A stretch of 64,000 bases of DNA from JAJZQZ01 sp963790415. GTDB taxonomy: Bacteria > Actinomycetota > Thermoleophilia > RBG-16-64-13. The position numbers were made by a program, and so were the translations under genes. Shown here piece by piece: positions 17,527 through 26,009 of the stretch (position 1 is its first letter; each line of letters starts with the position of its first letter). The stretch lies in assembly GCA_963790415.1 (NCBI GenBank), contig CAWBOK010000003.1, positions 744,001-808,000 of the forward strand, in the 5' to 3' direction. The notes under the pieces are model-generated. The model was not told the origin of the DNA. It worked only from the letters and a program-made list of their open reading frames with translations, and ran no database searches.

Positions 17527-18429
17527 ATGTTGAACACCCTGGCCTCGGCCATGGAGCAAGGTCTTCTCTACTGCTTCATGGTGCTCGGCGTGTACATCAC
17601 ATTCCGCGTTCTCGATTTCCCCGATCTGACCGTCGACGGGAGCCTGACCCTCGGCGCTGCCGTGTGTGCCGTTCTCGTGGTCAACGGCACCTCTCCGTTT
17701 GTGGCCACCTTGGCCGGGATGGCCTCGGGGGCCGGGGCCGGAACGGTCACGGGCCTCATTCACATACTGCTCAAGTCGGATTCGGCGGACACCAACTACG
17801 GGCCCAAGCTGATCTCAGGGATCCTGACTTCTACCGCGCTCTACACCATCAGCCTGCGCATCATGGGCCGGAGCAACATCCCCCTGCTTGGTGAGGTCAC
17901 GTTCTTCGACAAGCTGGGCAGCATCCTGCACATGCACATGGGGCGTTGGCCGCTCGTCGTCGCCCTCTTGGTTCTTGCCCTCATCGTCAAGTTCATCGTC
18001 GACTGGTTCCTGCACACCGATCTCGGCCTCTCCATGCGGGCCATCGGCGACAACGAGCAGATGATCCGTTCTCTAGCGGTCAACACCAGTCTCACTCGAG
18101 TGATCGGGCTGGCCGTAGCCAACTCGCTGGTGGCTCTGACGGGTGCGCTCGTCGCCCAGCAGCAGGGCTACACCGACATCGGCATGAGCGTCGGCGTACT
18201 TGTCGCCGGCCTTGCCGGCGTCATCCTGGGTGAGGCCATCTTCGGTACACGCAGCATCTCGTGGGTGCTCTTCAGCGTGATCGGGGGCTCGATCGTGTAC
18301 CGGATACTCATCGCGCTCGGCCTCCGGGTGGACTGGATCAAGCCTACCGATCTCAAGCTACTCACCGCCCTGTTCGTCATGATCGCTCTGGGGGCGCCCG
18401 TCATACGTAAGAAGGTGATGAAGACGTGA
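17527..18429 (+). CDS. ABC transporter permease (TrpY/BPD_transp_2-like)
   Basis: A 300-residue integral membrane protein with eight or more helices and the RVLDFPDLTVDGS motif near the start, typical of the permease that pairs with PF04392 binding proteins. ATG 17527 is chosen because GGGGGGG precedes it; an in-frame ATG at 17485 would add 14 polar residues. The stop overlaps the ATPase start (GTGA, 18426-18429). Confidence 0.88.
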   Translation: MLNTLASAMEQGLLYCFMVLGVYITFRVLDFPDLTVDGSLTLGAAVCAVLVVNGTSPFVATLAGMASGAGAGTVTGLIHILLKSDSADTNYGPKLISGILTSTALYTISLRIMGRSNIPLLGEVTFFDKLGSILHMHMGRWPLVVALLVLALIVKFIVDWFLHTDLGLSMRAIGDNEQMIRSLAVNTSLTRVIGLAVANSLVALTGALVAQQQGYTDIGMSVGVLVAGLAGVILGEAIFGTRSISWVLFSVIGGSIVYRILIALGLRVDWIKPTDLKLLTALFVMIALGAPVIRKKVMKT

Positions 18430-19265
18430 CCGAGACGTGCGAGGTACTACAACCGACCGGACCGGCCGCGGGTTTCGTGTGCCGCGACATCCGCAAGACG
18501 TTCTACCGGAACAGCGCCTTCGAGATACGGGCGCTGTGTGGCGTCGATCTCTCGGTGAATCCGGGAGACTTCATCACCATCATCGGGTCGAACGGAGCGG
18601 GCAAGTCCACGCTGCTCAACGTGATCGCGGGCACGTTCCCCCTCGACGGTGGAACACTGCTTCTCGACGGCGAGGACATCTCCAAGCTCTCCGAGCATAG
18701 GCGTGCGGCCTACATCGGCCGCGTCTTCCAGGACCCCCGTGCGGGCACGGCGCCCTCGCTCACCATCGAGGAGAACATGTGCATCGCTCTGCGTCGCGGC
18801 AAACGGCGGGGGCTGGCGCTCGGGGTGAACGCCGCCCGGCGGCAGGTGGTCAAGAGCAACCTCTGTCAGGTGGAGATGGGGCTCGAGGACCGGTTGAAGA
18901 CGCAGGTGGCCAAGCTCTCCGGCGGGCAACGGCAGGCCATGTCGCTTCTCATGGCCACCATCGCCGAACCACGATTGCTTCTGCTGGACGAGCACACAGC
19001 GGCTCTCGATCCCAAGGTGGCGGCGACGACCATGGAGCTCACCGACCGCATCGTGACCGCGCGGGGCCTCACCACGCTCATGGTCACGCACAACATGGAA
19101 CTCGCCCTCGAGCACGGGAACCGGCTCATCATGATGCACGGGGGTCGCATCATCCTCGACGTGGGAACGGACGAGAAGAAGGAGCTGACCGTGCCCGGTC
19201 TGGTGCAGAAGTTCCGCGACGTGGCCGGCGAGAGCTTCGCCACCGACCGCATGTTGCTGGACTAG
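18426..19265 (+). CDS. ABC transporter ATP-binding protein
   Basis: A 279-residue ATPase with Walker A GSNGAGKST, signature LSGGQRQ, Walker B RLLLLDE followed by HTAALDP, and the switch His in MVTHNMELAL. GTG start overlaps the permease stop, so subunits are translated together. It completes the importer encoded from 16306. Convergent with the minus-strand gene ending at 19305. Confidence 0.92.
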   Translation: MTETCEVLQPTGPAAGFVCRDIRKTFYRNSAFEIRALCGVDLSVNPGDFITIIGSNGAGKSTLLNVIAGTFPLDGGTLLLDGEDISKLSEHRRAAYIGRVFQDPRAGTAPSLTIEENMCIALRRGKRRGLALGVNAARRQVVKSNLCQVEMGLEDRLKTQVAKLSGGQRQAMSLLMATIAEPRLLLLDEHTAALDPKVAATTMELTDRIVTARGLTTLMVTHNMELALEHGNRLIMMHGGRIILDVGTDEKKELTVPGLVQKFRDVAGESFATDRMLLD

Positions 19266-19304
19266 GAGCGGGCGCGGGTCTGGTCTGCCGGCTGCTGATC
19301 CTGC

Positions 19305-20006
19305 TCACCGGCCGCCGGCATCGCGGCGGACGGCTTGGAGCGCCGGGTCCAGGTGGTCGAGCATGAGTCTCGCGGCGCGAGGCTCGCCGGTGAGGGCCAC
19401 CGCCAGGCCCAGATCGGGTAGCGGGGCCGGCACGTCGAAGAAGGCACCGGGGAACAGCCGGGCGACCAGCGTGCGTCCCACCTCGGCGTTGAGCGCGGCG
19501 GCGTCTGCCTCTCCTTGGAGGACACGGCGAAGACAATCCTGGTAGCCCGTCGCGGGCACGACCCGAGCCACCACCACCGGCCTTGCACCGAGCGGCGGCC
19601 GTCCCGCGTCCATTCCCTCGGAGAGTAGACCGTAAAGCGGTCCGGCGCGTGGAGTGACGACCGTGATCCCGGTCTCGCCGCCGGCCGTCTCCTCGACCTC
19701 CGCCGACTCCTCCTGCCCGGCCCGGCGCAGGGCGAAGAACAGCGCCGCCGCCGTCGCCATATAGGCGACGCTGAAGGTGAGATCCGTTCGTCCGGGCGTG
19801 ACGGCCATGCACGCGAATCCGTCAAGCCGGAGTTCCGCGACGCAGTCCGGAGTGCCCAGACCCACGGCGATGAAGTCGAGGCTGATCCCAGCTCGCGCAC
19901 ACGCCGAGCGCACCGCCTCGATTGCGCGGCCGGCCGGTCTCCCCGCGTCTGACCAGCTGAGCGGGGCGAATTCCGGATCGAACCCGAGACGAAGCGCCGT
20001 GGTCAC
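19305..20006 (-). CDS. Type-2 periplasmic-binding-fold protein without signal peptide
   Basis: A 233-residue protein resembling bacterial solute-binding family 3 domains (LRLGFDPEFAPLSW opening, SVAYMATAAALFF, a later GEADAAALNAEVG segment). No signal peptide or lipobox is visible, which is unusual for a transporter component. It could be a cytosolic sensor or a protein whose true export signal is missing. Start GTG 20006. It is 48 bases behind the isochorismatase gene on the same strand. Confidence 0.6.
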   Translation of the reverse strand: MTTALRLGFDPEFAPLSWSDAGRPAGRAIEAVRSACARAGISLDFIAVGLGTPDCVAELRLDGFACMAVTPGRTDLTFSVAYMATAAALFFALRRAGQEESAEVEETAGGETGITVVTPRAGPLYGLLSEGMDAGRPPLGARPVVVARVVPATGYQDCLRRVLQGEADAAALNAEVGRTLVARLFPGAFFDVPAPLPDLGLAVALTGEPRAARLMLDHLDPALQAVRRDAGGR

Positions 20007-20054
20007 CGTCGTGCGCTCCGGGCACGCCTCAGCCTCGCACTGCCGGACACGGTC

Positions 20055-20672
20055 TCAGCCGATCCCCCAGGCGCTGAGCACATCGGCTGAGTCTACGACC
20101 TCGCCGAAATACCGGTCGATGTTCTGCAAGGACATCTCTTTGGCCGTCTCGTTCACGCCGCCGGTCAGGTCACGAGGCACCACCACGTAGTAATCGAGCG
20201 TGTAGGCCTGGCGGGCCGTCGATTCCACGCATACGTTGGTGGCCACGCCCGTGAGGATCAGTGTCGTGATGTTGTTGGCTCTGAGCATCGTGTCCAATGG
20301 TGTTCCCACGAAGGCCGAGTAGCGGTTCTTGGGCAACACAACGTCCCCGGAGGCCGGCTCCAGAACGTAGAAATCCTCTGCCCCCGGCTTCGGAGGCCGT
20401 TTCATGCCGGAGCGGACCTGATGCTCCTCGACGACGGGCGAGCGCAACTCGGGCACGTAGGTCTGCTTCGTGAAGACGACGAGGCGCACGCGGCCCCGGG
20501 CCTGCTCGAGGAAGTCGGCAAGATGAGGGACCATCGCCCGCAGGGGAGCGGGATCATCGCCCATCAGGTCGATCACGCCGCCGTCGGCGAAGAACTCTTG
20601 CTGGACGTCGATCACGACGATCGCGGTGTGCTCGGGAGCCACCTTCTCGGCCAGCTTCATGAGTTCAGACAC
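20055..20672 (-). CDS. Cysteine hydrolase, isochorismatase superfamily
   Basis: A 205-residue enzyme with the Asp-Lys-Cys triad: Asp in VVIDVQQEF, Lys in LPKNRYSAF, and Cys in TNVCVESTARQA, preceded by the usual cis-peptide stretch TGVATN. Relatives hydrolyse isochorismate, N-carbamoyl amino acids, nicotinamide or biuret. The sequence alone does not choose among these. Start GTG 20672 follows GAGGAGG. It is downstream of the XRE regulator and faces the ABC importer operon, so a C-N hydrolase acting on the same nitrogen compound is plausible. Confidence 0.88.
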   Translation of the reverse strand: MSELMKLAEKVAPEHTAIVVIDVQQEFFADGGVIDLMGDDPAPLRAMVPHLADFLEQARGRVRLVVFTKQTYVPELRSPVVEEHQVRSGMKRPPKPGAEDFYVLEPASGDVVLPKNRYSAFVGTPLDTMLRANNITTLILTGVATNVCVESTARQAYTLDYYVVVPRDLTGGVNETAKEMSLQNIDRYFGEVVDSADVLSAWGIG

Positions 20673-20723
20673 AGCAGCCTCCTCGAGGTTCGCTATCGCT
20701 CCACCAGCATAGCGCGTGCCGGC

Positions 20724-21284
20724 CTACCTCGCGAGACGCCTCGTCATGTCCAGGACGCGCCTCTGGTCGTCGCGGTTGAGCAGGGGAAGGAGTTCTGCAA
20801 GCTCGCGCAGGACCTCGCGGGTCGCGCCGGGTGGGACAAGATCGAGGCGGGACGGGTCGGCCGGATCGCTCTTCGCAGACCACGGCTGCATCGCCCGCAG
20901 CCGCCGGGCCGACGGGGGAGCCACCGCTTCCCGTGGACCGTCTTCCTGCGGGAGGGCTCGACTCGCGCTCGGACGCGCAGGCGGGTTCGGTGCTCCCACG
21001 AGGTCGCCCTGCGACTCGCCGGCCTGGAGGCGGTCCTCAGCAGCGGCGATGAGTTCGTAGAGCTGGAGGCCGAGCGTCTCGGCGATGGGACCGAGTATGG
21101 TGTTCGAGGCAGGCTTCGTCCCGTTCTCTATCTCGGTGAGGTAGGAGTAGGAGATGCCCGCCCGTTTGGCGAGATCCTTGCGATCGAGCCCGCGGTCGGT
21201 ACGCAGGACTTTGATGGTGCGGCCCAATGCCCTGGCCAGACGCGCATCGTAGGATCGCCCCCTGCTCGGTGGCTGGTCGTCCAT
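20724..21284 (-). CDS. XRE-family helix-turn-helix regulator
   Basis: A 186-residue protein. The HTH_3 domain at about residues 20-75 (LRTDRGLDRKDLAKRAGIS, YSYLTEIENGTKPASNTI) is clear. The rest is a Pro/Ala linker and a C-terminal helix of unknown role. ATG 21284 is chosen because GGAACGGAG precedes it. It is divergent from the ARPP-1-like gene and first in an apparent operon with the isochorismatase and binding-fold genes. Confidence 0.85.
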   Translation of the reverse strand: MDDQPPSRGRSYDARLARALGRTIKVLRTDRGLDRKDLAKRAGISYSYLTEIENGTKPASNTILGPIAETLGLQLYELIAAAEDRLQAGESQGDLVGAPNPPARPSASRALPQEDGPREAVAPPSARRLRAMQPWSAKSDPADPSRLDLVPPGATREVLRELAELLPLLNRDDQRRVLDMTRRLAR

Positions 21285-21425
21285 GGTCGTCGCTCCGTTC
21301 CTCGAGGTCGCCCGCGGGGCTATGTCGGTCTGTCCGAGCCGCCTGGTAAGCTGACAATGGCTGGAAGCCACCGACGCTGATGGTGACATAGTACACGTCT
21401 GAGCGATGTTTGTGTTCTCATAGAC

Positions 21426-21464
21426 TTGCAAAAGACGCTAATAGTGGTATAGTAACGCTTATAG
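21426..21464 (+). promoter_or_regulatory. Promoter with 20-bp-spaced direct repeats
   Basis: TTGCAA (21426-21431), 16 bases, TATAGT (21448-21453). CGCTAATAG (21436-21444) and CGCTTATAG (21456-21464) are direct repeats exactly 20 bp apart, two helical turns, flanking the -10. They may be sites for the divergent XRE regulator. The promoter drives the gene at 21522. Confidence 0.6.
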
Positions 21465-21521
21465 CGACGCACCAGGGACCCGTGGGAGGGTCTCGCGGGA
21501 ACGCCGCGGGAAGGGAGTCCC

Positions 21522-22568
21522 ATGAGTCACACGTCATCCACCCTTGCATCGGCGTTCGCGGCACTGCGCGGCGCGCCGCCCATCACGAGCGGCAGGCTGA
21601 CCGTCCTGCCTTTCACGTCCACCTACCAAGGGGGCGCGCGCTACGTGCTGCTCCCGCAGGCGATCGCTCGGGGTCGTCTGACGATCACCGAGGTCAGCGA
21701 GGGGGGCTCCGTCCCCTACCTGCGCGCCGTGAACAAGGGCCCTCGGCCGGTCCTCATCTTCGATGGGGAGGAACTGGTCGGGGCAAAGCAGAACCGCATA
21801 GTCAACGCCACGATCCTCGTGGCGGTGGGAGAGAGCATCCTTCCGGTGTCCTGCGTCGAGCGGGGCCGCTGGAGCCCGCGTTCGCATGCGTTCGCCCCCG
21901 GCGATCACACCAGTCACCCGCGTCTGCGGCGGGAGAAGGAGCTGCAGGTGCGGACGTCGCTCGTGGAGGCCGATCGTCGGCAGCGCCCGGACGGTCTCTC
22001 CCAGCGCGAACGGGCCGGGCGCTACGGGGCCGACCAGGGCGCCGTGTGGGCGGAAGTGAGTCGGGGCGGCTCCGAGTTGGGGGTCGAGTCTCAGACCGGC
22101 GCCATGGACGACGCCTACCGGGAGCGGGCGGGCGAGGTGAAGGCCTCCGTGGCCGCGTTCCTGCGGCCGCGGGGAGAAGACGGTGTCGCTGCCGGGGCGG
22201 ATGCCCGAGCGGACGCAGGAGCGGAAGGAGTGCCGGTCGAGGGGATGGTGGCCGCCGCGGTCTTCCTCGACGCCGCGTTCTTGTGTTTCGACGCCCTGTG
22301 GCCCGCCAAGCGGTTCGCCGAGATCTATCCCAAACTCCTGCGTGGATACACTCTCGAGGCGCTCTTCGCCAAGCAGGCGGCGACGCCGCCACCCAAAGAC
22401 CCGGAGGCCGAGATGCTGCGTCTCTTCGCCGATCTTGCCGTGGCTCCGCCCAGCGAGCGTCCGGGGGTGGACCTCGGTCGAGATATCCGCGTCGAGACCA
22501 CGAAGGCGGTCGCTGCCGGGCTTGTCTGGGACAAGAGGCTGGTGCAGCTCTCCGTGTTCCCGAAGTAG
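21522..22568 (+). CDS. ARPP-1-like (DUF6569) domain protein
   Basis: A 348-residue soluble protein with an N-terminal domain typified by PLTVLPF-like opening (LTVLPFTSTYQGG) and the motif FDGEELVGAKQNRIVNATILV, broken here at 20 residues or fewer for each part. This matches what I know of the ARPP-1 domain, found next to phosphatases and ADP-ribose-related enzymes. The C-terminal half is helical, with an Ala/Asp/Gly-rich linker near residues 210-235. Function unknown. ATG 21522 follows GGAAGGGAG. The phosphatase gene follows after 113 bases. Confidence 0.65.
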   Translation: MSHTSSTLASAFAALRGAPPITSGRLTVLPFTSTYQGGARYVLLPQAIARGRLTITEVSEGGSVPYLRAVNKGPRPVLIFDGEELVGAKQNRIVNATILVAVGESILPVSCVERGRWSPRSHAFAPGDHTSHPRLRREKELQVRTSLVEADRRQRPDGLSQRERAGRYGADQGAVWAEVSRGGSELGVESQTGAMDDAYRERAGEVKASVAAFLRPRGEDGVAAGADARADAGAEGVPVEGMVAAAVFLDAAFLCFDALWPAKRFAEIYPKLLRGYTLEALFAKQAATPPPKDPEAEMLRLFADLAVAPPSERPGVDLGRDIRVETTKAVAAGLVWDKRLVQLSVFPK

Positions 22569-22681
22569 ACGAGCGCCAAGGCGGCCGCCGACCGCCGGGC
22601 GGGGTTCCGGCCCGCCTGTCGGGCCGGCGCTCGCCCCCACGTGCCCGGTACGAACGAGACGACCACCCGATCGAGGAAGAC

Positions 22682-23566
22682 ATGAGAACGCGCTCGAACA
22701 GCAACAACCACGCCACGACCCAGGCTTCAGCGACGGAGCGCCGGCTCCCTGCCGCCTCGAAACGGACCTTCGTCATCTCCGACGCCCACGGCTATCCCGA
22801 ACTGATAGCGAGCGCTCTCGATGGCGGCGGCTTCCGGCCCGGTGTGGATGCGCTCGTCTACGCGGGGGACTTCATCGATCGCGGCCCCGACTCCGCGGGT
22901 TGCCTGGATCTCATCGAGACCTACGCGACCGAGGTGCTCTTCGGGAACCACGAACTCGCCGTCCTGGTCGGCTTCGAGCTCTTCGAACAGACTCCGGAGA
23001 GCCGACTGTTGCGCCAGGGCTTCCTGGATCGTGCCTTCTCCTCTGACCCCGCTACCGTGTGGAAAGCAGCGACTTCCGTGGACGGAGTGTTGATAACCCA
23101 CGCGGGCGTCGCTCGGCACTACGAGCACGTGTTCCATGGCCCGTGTCGGGGGCGGCCCGAGCTTTTGGCCGACGCCCTCAACCGGGAGTTCCTCCTGGCC
23201 GTGCGTCGCGAGCTCGAGCATGGTGACTGGGACGACGACGGCATTCTCGGCGATCGCGGCCCTCTGTGGTTTCGGCCCGCTCCGTGGGGCGGTGGCGAGC
23301 CGCTGGCCGGCGTCACGCAGGTGGTGGGACACTCTCCGCCGGTGTCGACTCTCGAGGCCGACGGCTTCTTCATGGTCGACCCGTGCGTGTTCCGCGGACG
23401 AGGAGATCTCGTGGGGCACCGCTACGCGGTGATCGAGTCCGGGAGGGTCAGGGTGGAGGAAGCGACGATCCCAGTCGACGTCTCCTTCCGCTCCGCGGGG
23501 TCAAGGGTGACTGGGGAGCGCTCCCGCGGCCAGTTCGAGGTTGCGGCGGGCCACCTTCTCCCATGA
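22682..23566 (+). CDS. PPP-type metallophosphoesterase
   Basis: A 294-residue calcineurin-like phosphatase with ISDAHG (metal Asp/His), YAGDFIDRGPDS, FGNHE, and later THAG and VGHSPP metal-ligand histidines. The GDxxDRG form places it with Ser/Thr protein phosphatases and diadenosine tetraphosphatases. A polar tail of about 25 residues precedes the domain. ATG 22682 follows GAGGAAG. Its 3' end overlaps the converging GT4 gene by 66 bases. Confidence 0.88.
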   Translation: MRTRSNSNNHATTQASATERRLPAASKRTFVISDAHGYPELIASALDGGGFRPGVDALVYAGDFIDRGPDSAGCLDLIETYATEVLFGNHELAVLVGFELFEQTPESRLLRQGFLDRAFSSDPATVWKAATSVDGVLITHAGVARHYEHVFHGPCRGRPELLADALNREFLLAVRRELEHGDWDDDGILGDRGPLWFRPAPWGGGEPLAGVTQVVGHSPPVSTLEADGFFMVDPCVFRGRGDLVGHRYAVIESGRVRVEEATIPVDVSFRSAGSRVTGERSRGQFEVAAGHLLP

Positions 23567-25063
23567 GGGGAAATGCTGCCCCGAGAGGTCGTGAAGGCGG
23601 GCGCGGAACTGCGGGTCGGTAGTGGGGTAGCGCTCGAGGACATGCACCACCACGCGGGCTATCGCCGCGGTGAGGGGTTCGCCGGGTGCCAGGCTTCGGA
23701 ACGCCGGGTCGGCCAACGAGTCGGCCACCACATCGAGCACCGACGTGAGCCCGCTGTGATAGCTCGCTATCGGCAGCGCCCCCGCCGACAGGGCCTCCAT
23801 GGTCACGAGCCCAAGGGACTCGGGAAAGACCGATGGTGCGAGCGAGACGTCCGCCGCCGCGAAGACTCGGCCCAGCTGGGCCGGCGTCAGGTGGCCGAGG
23901 AATGCGACCTGCAGGTTCCCGGCGTGGCCGCCCGGTTCGGCGACGACCGGTTCGTGCCCGCCCGTTCCAGGGTCGCCCGGCTCGGCGACGACCGGCCCGA
24001 ACTCGGCCGGCGTCCTCAGCTCGTGTTCCTCGAGGGCCAGATCCCTCGCGCCGGTTACATCTCTTGCACTCAGGTGCGCCGCCAGCCTTTCGAGCGGCGC
24101 CCGGGCGGGACCGTCGCCGGCCACGAGGAGCCGCACGCTGGGGCGTCGCTGAGCGATGAGGGGGAGCGCGGCCACGGCGTGCTGGAGGCCCTTCGTCCAC
24201 ATCAGGCGGCCGGCGAAGGCGAGGACGTCGTCGTCCGGTCGCAACTCGAAGCCCGCCGGGAGTGCGACCTCTCTATGCACGGCATCGACCGCCGCCGCCC
24301 GGTCTGTCGCGGGCGCGAAGATCGTGGCGTCGATGCCGGGTGGCACGACCCAGGTCTTCTCGGCGATGTCGAGTCCGTGCGCGTGGGCCCAGAGGATGAC
24401 GTCCTCAGCGCTGGTGCTGGAGTTGGTGACGATGGCAGCGGCTTCATCGATCCCATCGGTGGTATAGGAGACGAGGCGTGGGTCTTGCTTGACGCTGAAG
24501 TTCAGCTCGGAGCCGTGGACGGTGACCACGTATCGGGCGGAGCCGGCGGTTCCGGCCCGCGCGGTCCCGGCCGGCACGGTGTCGGCCAGCGCGCGCTTCA
24601 CGACGTGCGGCTGCATCATCGCGTGGTGGGCCAGCACGATGTCGGGTGGCCAGGCCGCGAACGCGGTGCGAAGAGCCTCCACGTTGGCGGCGACGTAGCC
24701 CTCGATCCAGTCGGTCGGAGCGTCCTGGAAGGCCTTCACCCCCTCGCGCCCGAATCCCGGGAAGGGCCCCTCTACGTAGACCAGTAGCCTGCCGCCGAGG
24801 TTGGGGCGCACCAGCCGGCAGCGCCCCGCGTAGCGCGGCGGCCGTGGCTCGCCTAGAGGGGTTGCGCGGGCGTTCGCCGCGTCGAGCACGTAGACCGAAT
24901 CGATGAAGTCGCAGAGCTCGGGGCTGCGCTCCTGGCACACCAGGGTGACGTCGTGGCCCTCGCGCACGAGTTCCCGGGCCAACTCGCGGACGTAGGTGCC
25001 GCTCCCGGAGTCGTGTAGGAAGTAGCCGTGGACGACGGTGACCCTCGTCAGCCCAGTTACCAC
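23501..25063 (-). CDS. Glycosyltransferase family 4 with a repeat-containing insert
   Basis: A 520-residue GT-B enzyme. The N-terminal acceptor domain (VVHGYFLHDSGSGTYVRELA) and the C-terminal donor domain (FAGRLMWTKGLQHAV, LLVAGDGPAR, ADVSLAPSVFPESLGLVTMEA with the nucleotide-sugar Glu pair) are clear. Between residues about 340 and 375 there is a low-complexity insert with the segment VVAEPG twice, from a 20-base near-identical repeat (23931-23950 and 23976-23995) spaced 45 bases. Start GTG 25063. The acceptor and sugar are unknown. Confidence 0.85.
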   Translation of the reverse strand: MVTGLTRVTVVHGYFLHDSGSGTYVRELARELVREGHDVTLVCQERSPELCDFIDSVYVLDAANARATPLGEPRPPRYAGRCRLVRPNLGGRLLVYVEGPFPGFGREGVKAFQDAPTDWIEGYVAANVEALRTAFAAWPPDIVLAHHAMMQPHVVKRALADTVPAGTARAGTAGSARYVVTVHGSELNFSVKQDPRLVSYTTDGIDEAAAIVTNSSTSAEDVILWAHAHGLDIAEKTWVVPPGIDATIFAPATDRAAAVDAVHREVALPAGFELRPDDDVLAFAGRLMWTKGLQHAVAALPLIAQRRPSVRLLVAGDGPARAPLERLAAHLSARDVTGARDLALEEHELRTPAEFGPVVAEPGDPGTGGHEPVVAEPGGHAGNLQVAFLGHLTPAQLGRVFAAADVSLAPSVFPESLGLVTMEALSAGALPIASYHSGLTSVLDVVADSLADPAFRSLAPGEPLTAAIARVVVHVLERYPTTDPQFRARLHDLSGQHFPSWEKVARRNLELAAGALPSHP

Positions 25064-25097
25064 GTTGGAGGTCTTCTCTGCGCTGCGGTCGGGGGCG

Positions 25098-25949
25098 TCA
25101 CAGAGGAGCCGTCTCGCTGTCGCGGCGGACGCCGCCCGCGTCGTCCGGCACCCACCGGGCCACGCCGCGGCCTGACAGCAGCTCCCACGAGCCGGTGGCC
25201 CCTGCTTCGCGCGCGCCGAGTTCGAAATGGAGCATGGCTATGCCGCAGTCCAAGCGCTTCGAGATCACGGGGGTGTCGGAGCCCTCGAAGAAGAGCCGGA
25301 CGCTGCCGTCGTCTTCCCGTGCGAACCGCCACGGCTGGCGGTTCGTGGCCGAGGGCGCGATGCGGGCGAGCTCCACCCCCGAGCGGGCCCAATCGGGCCA
25401 GGCGGCGCAACCCGGCGCGATCGCGTCGGGCGGCTTTCGCGTGCGCGCCCGGACCATGCCCGCCGTCGCGCGCTCACCCAGGGTTGCCTGCTCTAGCGGG
25501 TAGCCAAGTGCCGAGATCGAGTAGACATGCTCGTGCGCTCCGAGGCTCAGCAATGATGTCACCTGCCCCCGCCGCACCCCGCCGCCGATCCAACACGTGC
25601 CCAGGCCCAGAGCGCTGGCCTCAAGAACGGCTGCCTCTGCTGTGTAACCCGCACGCGCGGCGGCGTCGGGCAGGCGGCGGTCGCCCACGAAGATCAGGGC
25701 CGAGGGTGACGTCACCTTGCCGTAGAAGCCCAACACCAACCCGGTGAAGATCTTGGGTGGCGCCTGGGCAAGTACTACGGTGCGTGCGCCGTCGAAGGGG
25801 GCGTAGTCACGGCAGAAGGTCTCCAGGTGCTCCGCGGCGACACCGGCGATCGGCTGTGGTTCATACGCTCGGCGGGAGCGCCGTGCCTGGGCGGCCGCCG
25901 TCCAGCGGGCGACAGGCAACACATGTTCAGGGTCAGTGGGCGAGTTCAT
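25098..25949 (-). CDS. Nitroreductase-family protein (TM1586-like)
   Basis: A 283-residue FMN-type nitroreductase fold with RRSRRAYEPQPI near residue 22 (phosphate-binding Arg/Ser), GLGTCWIGG in the middle and APSATNRQPWRF, the FMN-contact motif, at about residue 200. The arrangement resembles the duplicated TM1586 subgroup. ATG 25949 is chosen as the first Met in a natural context. It ends 34 bases before the GT4 start on the same strand. Substrate unknown. Confidence 0.8.
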   Translation of the reverse strand: MNSPTDPEHVLPVARWTAAAQARRSRRAYEPQPIAGVAAEHLETFCRDYAPFDGARTVVLAQAPPKIFTGLVLGFYGKVTSPSALIFVGDRRLPDAAARAGYTAEAAVLEASALGLGTCWIGGGVRRGQVTSLLSLGAHEHVYSISALGYPLEQATLGERATAGMVRARTRKPPDAIAPGCAAWPDWARSGVELARIAPSATNRQPWRFAREDDGSVRLFFEGSDTPVISKRLDCGIAMLHFELGAREAGATGSWELLSGRGVARWVPDDAGGVRRDSETAPL

Positions 25950-26009
25950 GCCCGAATGGTACCCCTTTGTGGCCGACACTGTGGCGAGCGCCGCGCCGCA
26001 CGCTGCTGT

